In this document: in pieces, positions 7,201-10,944 of the stretch | Position numbering within the stretch: position 1 is the first letter of the stretch | How the letters are laid out: the number at the start of each line of letters is the position of its first letter | Source of the DNA: Spirochaetota bacterium | Lineage (GTDB): Bacteria > Spirochaetota > UBA4802 > JAFGJZ01 | Assembly: GCA_022704645.1 (NCBI GenBank) | Contig: JAKJGA010000049.1 | Span: 1-10,944, forward strand | DNA: 10,944 bases | Direction: 5' to 3' | Notes under the pieces: model-generated | The model's database searches: none | The model's input: only the letters and a program-made list of their open reading frames with translations | Told to the model about the DNA's origin: nothing | Made by a program: the position numbers and the translations under genes

Positions 7201-8955
7201 TTAAGCTCCTCTCACAGTAGCAAGAATGGACTCCCGTTTGCTTTTATAATCATCAGTTTCTTTTGCAATATAATTCAGCTGAATCAAATCATCTGAAAGC
7301 GAAAGGAAAAACTTTCTTGCTTCTTCTTTTGACTGAAAGCTGAATTTTTTTCTGAGAACCTCTCCGACAACTTCAAGCTGTTCATTCTGGCGGTTTCTAT
7401 CGGAAGATGTATCGATGCTGTCAAAAGCATTCTGCTGAAGAAAAACAGCATCATAAAATTCGCCTTTAAGAAAAACTACCATATCATCAATGCTGACGCC
7501 TTCTTCTCCGACGACGCTCATCTTCTTTCCGATTTCGTCACCTTCAAGAATCATCGTCTGAGCCAAACGTACAACATCAATACGAGCCTTAGTTTCGGAA
7601 TCAGCTTCATCATAAAAACGGTCAAGATACTTCGACCAGGAGATCAAAGGATCAATCGCCGGAAATCTTCTCGCATCCGAACGTTCACGCGACAGACCGA
7701 GGAAACATCCAACAACCGCAAGAGTTGACTGGGTTACCGGTTCTTCGAAATTTCCGCCCGCAGGAGAAACGGCTCCTCCTATTGTAAGCGAACCGGTATC
7801 ACCGGCTGGATTTTTCAAAACGCCCGCTCTTTCATAAAATTCAGCAATTCGGCTGGCGAGATAAGCTGGGAAAGCTTCTTCACCGGGAATTTCTTCAAGA
7901 CGTCCGCTCATCTCACGAAGAGCCTGAGCCCAGCGACTTGTTGAATCCGCAAGAAGAAGAGTATCAACTCCCATCTGTCTGTAATATTCCGCAATCGTTG
8001 TTCCAACGTAAATAGAACTTTCGCGCGCCGCAACCGGCATTGATGAAGTGTTGCAAATAATACAGGTTCTATCCATCAGCTTCTTACCCGTCTGAGGGTC
8101 ATCGAGATGAGGGAACTCTTTTAGAATTTCAACGACTTCACCAGCACGTTCGCCGCATGCAACGACTATAACAACCTGAGTTTCTGCATACTTTGATATC
8201 TGATGCTGAAGAACTGTTTTGCCCGCTCCGAAAGGTCCCGGAGTACAGAAAGTTCCGCCCTTCGCAACAGGAAAAGGTCCGTCAACAATTCGGCATTTTG
8301 TAAAAAGCTGTTTATCCGGAAAAAGTCTTGTTCCGACTTTAATTGGAAACTTTGCCGGCCATTTCTGAACCATAGTAACTTCAGTTATCTTTCCGGAATC
8401 ATCCTGAAGCTTCGCGATAACTTCATTTATTGTATAGCTTCCGGCAGGTTTAATTTCTATTACTTTTGCAGTGCCGTTAAAACCGAAAGGCACCATAATC
8501 TTATGATCTATTACAGCTTCAGGAACACGCCCAAGATATGACGCGGCAGAAACTGTATCACCTACTTTTGCTATCGGGGTAAAATCCCATTTCTTTGACT
8601 GATCAAGAGGCGCGAGATAAACACCGCGAGGAAGGAAGTAGCCGTTTTCTTCGGCGATCTTTTCAAGCGGATTCTGAAGTCCGTCATATACATTCTGCAA
8701 AAGACCCGGCCCGAGTTCGACTGAAAGAAGCTCGGAAGTGAACTCTACTGAGTCACCGCACTTCACTCCTCTTGTCGGTTCAAATATCTGAACCTTGGCT
8801 TTCTTGCCGTCGATTTCGATTACTTCACCTTTGAGATTTTTACCCCCGGTAGAAAGGTAGACAACCTCATTTTGTCTTATAATTCCTTCGAACTCAACCG
8901 TCATCAGGTTTCCCTGTGCTCCGGCAATAATTCCTTTTGCTTTTTCTGAACTCAT
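7201..8955 (-). CDS. atpA: V-type ATPase catalytic subunit A
   Basis: At 584 residues this matches the family. It hydrolyses or makes ATP at three sites in the cytosolic head. The N-terminal barrel (about 1-75) is followed by the A-specific bulge domain (about 110-190). The Walker A loop is GPFGAGKT (240-247), with K246 and T247 as nucleotide contacts. The catalytic Glu is E269 in ACGERAGEV. The Walker B strand is DTLLLADSTSRWAQALREMS (331-350), with D337. A helical C-terminal domain follows (about 450-584). The start has AGGAG 8 bases upstream in a 15-base gap after the DUF2764 gene; it is one of only two spaced, well-marked starts in the operon, the other being atpK. All key catalytic residues are present, so the enzyme should be active. 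The direction, ion pumping or ATP synthesis, cannot be read from the sequence. Confidence 0.98.
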   Translation of the reverse strand: MSSEKAKGIIAGAQGNLMTVEFEGIIRQNEVVYLSTGGKNLKGEVIEIDGKKAKVQIFEPTRGVKCGDSVEFTSELLSVELGPGLLQNVYDGLQNPLEKIAEENGYFLPRGVYLAPLDQSKKWDFTPIAKVGDTVSAASYLGRVPEAVIDHKIMVPFGFNGTAKVIEIKPAGSYTINEVIAKLQDDSGKITEVTMVQKWPAKFPIKVGTRLFPDKQLFTKCRIVDGPFPVAKGGTFCTPGPFGAGKTVLQHQISKYAETQVVIVVACGERAGEVVEILKEFPHLDDPQTGKKLMDRTCIICNTSSMPVAARESSIYVGTTIAEYYRQMGVDTLLLADSTSRWAQALREMSGRLEEIPGEEAFPAYLASRIAEFYERAGVLKNPAGDTGSLTIGGAVSPAGGNFEEPVTQSTLAVVGCFLGLSRERSDARRFPAIDPLISWSKYLDRFYDEADSETKARIDVVRLAQTMILEGDEIGKKMSVVGEEGVSIDDMVVFLKGEFYDAVFLQQNAFDSIDTSSDRNRQNEQLEVVGEVLRKKFSFQSKEEARKFFLSLSDDLIQLNYIAKETDDYKSKRESILATVRGA

Positions 8956-8970
8956 TACAGAATCTCCTGT

Positions 8971-9768
8971 TTATCCATTGATAATATCATCAAGGAATTT
9001 CCTTCCCTTTTCTTCGTTAAGGTAGTTCCATCTGTCTTTTACAAAAAGTCCGATCAGATAATTATAAATTATATGTTCTCCGAATGGCGACTCCTGACCT
9101 ACGTTTCCGACCAGATCGAAATGAACTCTGTCAAAACGCTTTTCAAGCTCGGCAGGTTCAAGATTAAACATGTCGATAATTTCAGTTATTTCATATATCT
9201 CGGATTTCAATCCGAGATCGGGAGAAGTTCTGTTTTCAATAATCGTTTTAACGATGTCAGGATCTCCCCTTAGATTGCCTTCCAAAGGTAATGAAAGCTT
9301 TATCAGACGATAAGCTGCGATAGCTGTTCTAAAAATACCGGCAATTCTTCCATAATATCTGAAAAATGGTATTTCATCCGAATGGAGATAAGCAAAATAT
9401 CTTACAAATAATTCTTCAATATTCGCATAGCGGTCTGTATCTTCTTTAAATTCTTCAAAAAAATCCGTCATAAACTGCGGAAAATGATCAGGCTGAAAAA
9501 TCACCGGATTATCAAGAAAACGTTCGAATTCAGGTCTCGTCATTATTGAAGGAGTAAAAAAATCCCCTGCCGGATTACCGGAAATTCTTTCAGAAAGCAA
9601 AAGCTCCGCATTCATAATTTCATTATGAAGGAGAATCTTCGTTATTCCTTCCGAATAAGGCTCAAAGATATTTGAATTGGCTTCAAGAAACTCCGCCATC
9701 GTTTCAGGCTGGGGAGAATCCCATGAAATTTCGGGAAGCCATCCTACTACAAAATTATTATAGCTCAT
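8971..9768 (-). CDS. DUF2764-like V-ATPase operon protein, possible stalk subunit
   Basis: This 265-residue soluble, largely helical protein has no signal peptide or membrane segment. It looks like DUF2764, a family found in V-ATPase operons of spirochaetes and Bacteroidetes (recognised from memory). The start MSYNNFVVGWLPEISW fits the family's N-terminal pattern, and the end has IYNYLIGLFVKDRWNYLNEE. It is rich in aromatic residues (for example FFRYYGRIAGIFRTAIAAYR, 135-154) and in acidic residues. It lies between E and A, where subunits C and F lie in Enterococcus and Thermus operons, and neither is seen here. A role as a diverged subunit C, the socket joining the D shaft to the K ring, is plausible but inferred. 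It starts 1 base after the atpE stop with only a weak ribosome site, so coupled translation is likely. Confidence 0.75.
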   Translation of the reverse strand: MSYNNFVVGWLPEISWDSPQPETMAEFLEANSNIFEPYSEGITKILLHNEIMNAELLLSERISGNPAGDFFTPSIMTRPEFERFLDNPVIFQPDHFPQFMTDFFEEFKEDTDRYANIEELFVRYFAYLHSDEIPFFRYYGRIAGIFRTAIAAYRLIKLSLPLEGNLRGDPDIVKTIIENRTSPDLGLKSEIYEITEIIDMFNLEPAELEKRFDRVHFDLVGNVGQESPFGEHIIYNYLIGLFVKDRWNYLNEEKGRKFLDDIING

Positions 9769-9769
9769 T

Positions 9770-10405
9770 TTAATTACCGAAAAGATATTTTCTCATCTCA
9801 GAACGAAGCTGATCAGAGAGAAGAGACGCAACCGATTCATCAGAAAATTCGAGTGAAAGTTTTTTATCCTTAAGATAAAGAGAAAATCCCCCGGATATTT
9901 TAGAATCAGACAATGAAAGTTTCTTTTCGGCAGATTTAGTAATTTCGCTTTTAACGAAATCAGAAAGACTTTTCTTTAAATCATCAGACAAAACAATCTC
10001 TGCTTCATCCCTGTTTCCGGAAGAAACGTACGCCTTTATCAATTCGGATACAAGAGGCTTTATGACATCAGCAGAAGATAAAGCCGATTTAACGGAAAGA
10101 TCCGCTGCATTTTTCAATAATTCATTTTCAATCGCCGATTTCAAAACATCAAGCGCTTTCTTTGATGCAATTCTTAAAGCAGATTCCAAAGTCGCTTCTT
10201 CATGCTTTGCTTTTATCTTCGCATCGTCTAAAAGTTTCGCAGCTTCGGCACGCGCATCTGCAACAATTTTATCGGCTTCAGCCTTAGCAGAAGCGATAAT
10301 AGCGGCCTTTTCATTTTCTGCCGGGCTTATCACACTTGATTTGAGATAATCGGATATATTTTTTATTTTGTCCTCGAAAGAACCTGAAAGAGAGACAGAA
10401 CTCAT
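9770..10405 (-). CDS. atpE: V-type ATPase subunit E (peripheral stalk)
   Basis: This 211-residue protein is first in the operon. Residues about 28-85 form a long Ala/Lys/Glu-rich helix (ASAKAEADKIVADARAEAAK and on), typical of the peripheral-stalk coiled coil that normally pairs with subunit G/H. The C-terminal half is the globular E domain that caps the A3B3 head, with the recognisable SGGFSLYLKDKKLSLEFSDE (171-190) and a final helix ending in KYLFGN. The first 25 residues, before the coiled coil, are an additional segment. No G/H partner gene is visible in the window. AGGAG lies 6 bases before the ATG, and a good promoter lies about 28 bases upstream of the start. Family identity rests on the C-terminal pattern and the operon position. 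Confidence 0.88.
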   Translation of the reverse strand: MSSVSLSGSFEDKIKNISDYLKSSVISPAENEKAAIIASAKAEADKIVADARAEAAKLLDDAKIKAKHEEATLESALRIASKKALDVLKSAIENELLKNAADLSVKSALSSADVIKPLVSELIKAYVSSGNRDEAEIVLSDDLKKSLSDFVKSEITKSAEKKLSLSDSKISGGFSLYLKDKKLSLEFSDESVASLLSDQLRSEMRKYLFGN

Positions 10406-10432
10406 AATTTTCTCCTTTTATTTACCTGAGAC

Positions 10433-10461
10433 ATAATAAAGCAAAAACTTCAAAAAGGCAA
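10433..10461 (-). promoter_or_regulatory. Candidate sigma70 promoter of the ATPase operon
   Basis: On the minus strand, TTGCCT (10461-10456) and TATTAT (10438-10433) are separated by exactly 17 bases. Transcription would start near 10426, giving a leader of about 20 bases that just contains the AGGAG ribosome site of atpE. The spacer and flanks are T-rich. No other pair of boxes in the 213-base divergent region is as good. Confidence 0.6.
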
Positions 10462-10474
10462 AAAACAGTCTAGT

Positions 10475-10492
10475 TGTTCTGTAAAGAGAACA
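10475..10492. repeat. Inverted repeat TGTTCT-N6-AGAACA upstream of the atp promoter
   Basis: TGTTCT (10475-10480) and AGAACA (10487-10492) are perfect 6-base arms with a 6-base spacer. The site lies 13 bases upstream of the predicted -35 box, a usual place for an activator. It could equally act on the divergent HicB-like gene. The regulator is unknown. Confidence 0.4.
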
Positions 10493-10514
10493 TGCCGAAC
10501 GATTTAAGTCAATA

Positions 10515-10537
10515 AAAATTATTGAAAAAATAATTTT
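10515..10537. repeat. A/T-only inverted repeat in the divergent region
   Basis: AAAATTATT (10515-10523) and AATAATTTT (10529-10537) are perfect 9-base arms around GAAAA. It lies between the two divergent genes. Low complexity makes a chance origin possible; it could be an operator or a bent-DNA element. Confidence 0.35.
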
Positions 10538-10604
10538 ACATTCCGGAAATCATTAATTCAAGAAAATCGCAGAAACATTCCGATAATTTATATGCATACA
10601 GACA

Positions 10605-10610
10605 AGAGGT
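10605..10610 (+). promoter_or_regulatory. Ribosome binding site that decides the HicB-like start
   Basis: AGAGGT ends 8 bases before the ATG at 10619. An earlier in-frame ATG at 10592 has no such site and would add nine residues that do not belong to the conserved fold, so 10619 is preferred. Confidence 0.65.
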
Positions 10611-10618
10611 ATACATTT

Positions 10619-10870
10619 ATGAAAGTTTCTGTCAGACTATTTGAAATAGAGGATCGCTTTATTGCCTCTTGTCCTGAACTGGAAATCAACTGCTACGGCT
10701 CGGACAAAGCAGAAGCGGCGCGAAGAATAAATGATGTTTTGAATTTTTACTTAAAATCAGCTGAAGAACTCGGTCTTGACGTCGAGAAATTCGACAACAT
10801 ATCAATCGACGGATTGGATTTTCCTTTTATAAACAGAGAATATCACAGCGCACCAGCAACAATTAATTAA
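10619..10870 (+). CDS. Solitary HicB-like protein (UPF0150-type fold), 83 aa
   Basis: The protein begins MKVSVRLFEIEDRFIASCPE and continues with a Cys-Tyr-Gly turn and the helix KAEAARRINDVLNFYL. This is the beta-beta-beta-alpha pattern of the HicB partial RNase-H-like fold. HicB proteins are antitoxins that neutralise the HicA RNA-cleaving toxin. Here the usual DNA-binding C-terminal domain is not evident, and no HicA gene is visible on either side within the window. HicA genes usually lie next to hicB, so a toxin could only be to the right of the window. The C-terminal third (residues 55-83) is unlike anything I recognise. It may be a stand-alone HicB-like protein with another role. It is transcribed divergently from the ATPase operon; no convincing promoter was found, only a weak GATAAT at 10582. 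Confidence 0.7.
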   Translation: MKVSVRLFEIEDRFIASCPELEINCYGSDKAEAARRINDVLNFYLKSAEELGLDVEKFDNISIDGLDFPFINREYHSAPATIN

Positions 10871-10903
10871 TTATAACTTAAAACAACTGAAGGTATTACC
10901 GCA

Positions 10904-10937
10904 GCGGCGGTTTCAGCTCTGAAAACCCTGCTGCCGC
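10904..10937 (+). other. GC-rich stem-loop at the right edge
   Basis: GCGGCGG (10904-10910) pairs with CTGCCGC (10931-10937), including one G-U pair. An inner stem TTTCA (10911-10915) pairs with TGAAA (10920-10924). It starts 33 bases after the HicB-like stop. No T tract is seen before the window ends, so a terminator is possible but not established. The same bases also read as an open frame, so it may be part of another gene. Confidence 0.35.
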
Positions 10938-10944
10938 ATGAAAA

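Noticed and set aside
8203..8541. Plus-strand open frame of 112 codons
   Set aside because: It is antisense to the highly conserved atpA and has no family resemblance.
10062..10349. Plus-strand Ala/Ser-rich open frame
   Set aside because: It is antisense to the Ala-rich coiled coil of atpE; the composition is a reflection of that gene.
10507..10512. TTGACT on the minus strand as a -35 box for the atp operon
   Set aside because: No acceptable -10 box lies 16-18 bases downstream; the pair at 10433-10461 is better.
1..10944. tRNA, rRNA, CRISPR arrays, transposases or attachment sites
   Set aside because: None was recognised by eye; almost the whole window is filled by the genes described.

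Overview
The window most likely comes from a spirochaete, probably a Treponema-like species of moderately low GC content. The main evidence is a complete-looking V-type (A/V-type) ATPase operon on the minus strand with the gene order E - hypothetical - A - B - D - I - K. From memory, this is the order in Treponema pallidum (around TP0424-TP0430) and Borrelia burgdorferi (around BB0096-BB0090). The species assignment is inference from gene order and protein character; no search was run.

Layout, reading the minus strand from right to left. A sigma70-type promoter at about 10433-10461 leads into atpE (10405-9770), a DUF2764-like protein (9768-8971), atpA (8955-7201), atpB (7199-5898), atpD (5894-5277), atpI (5276-3444) and atpK (3427-3002). 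The genes are separated by only 0-16 bases. A strong GC-rich hairpin directly after atpK (2967-3002) ends the unit. A second promoter (2903-2930) lies in an inter-operon region rich in CTGACA/TGTCAG repeats. It should drive two co-directional genes: a very acidic 448-residue protein of unknown function (2842-1496) and a tandem-GAF-domain protein that runs off the left edge (1493 to below 1). On the plus strand at the right edge is a small solitary HicB-like protein (10619-10870), divergent from the ATPase operon, followed by a GC-rich stem-loop at the end of the window.

How the genes work together: A and B form the nucleotide-binding hexamer, D is the central rotor shaft, E belongs to the peripheral stalk, and I with the K ring forms the ion-translocating membrane sector. 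No recognisable C, F or G/H subunit is encoded here. The DUF2764 protein sits where C and F lie in other bacterial V-ATPase operons and is the best candidate for part of that missing function. The K subunit is a duplicated-hairpin proteolipid that keeps the polar residues known to bind Na+ in Enterococcus hirae NtpK, which suggests a sodium-translocating enzyme. The two downstream genes are probably a separate signalling or scaffold unit with no demonstrated link to the ATPase.

The most interesting points are the Na+-type K signature, the reduced subunit set with DUF2764, the unexplained acidic-protein/GAF pair, and the operator-like repeats in both intergenic regions. No RNA genes, CRISPR arrays or mobile elements were recognised.
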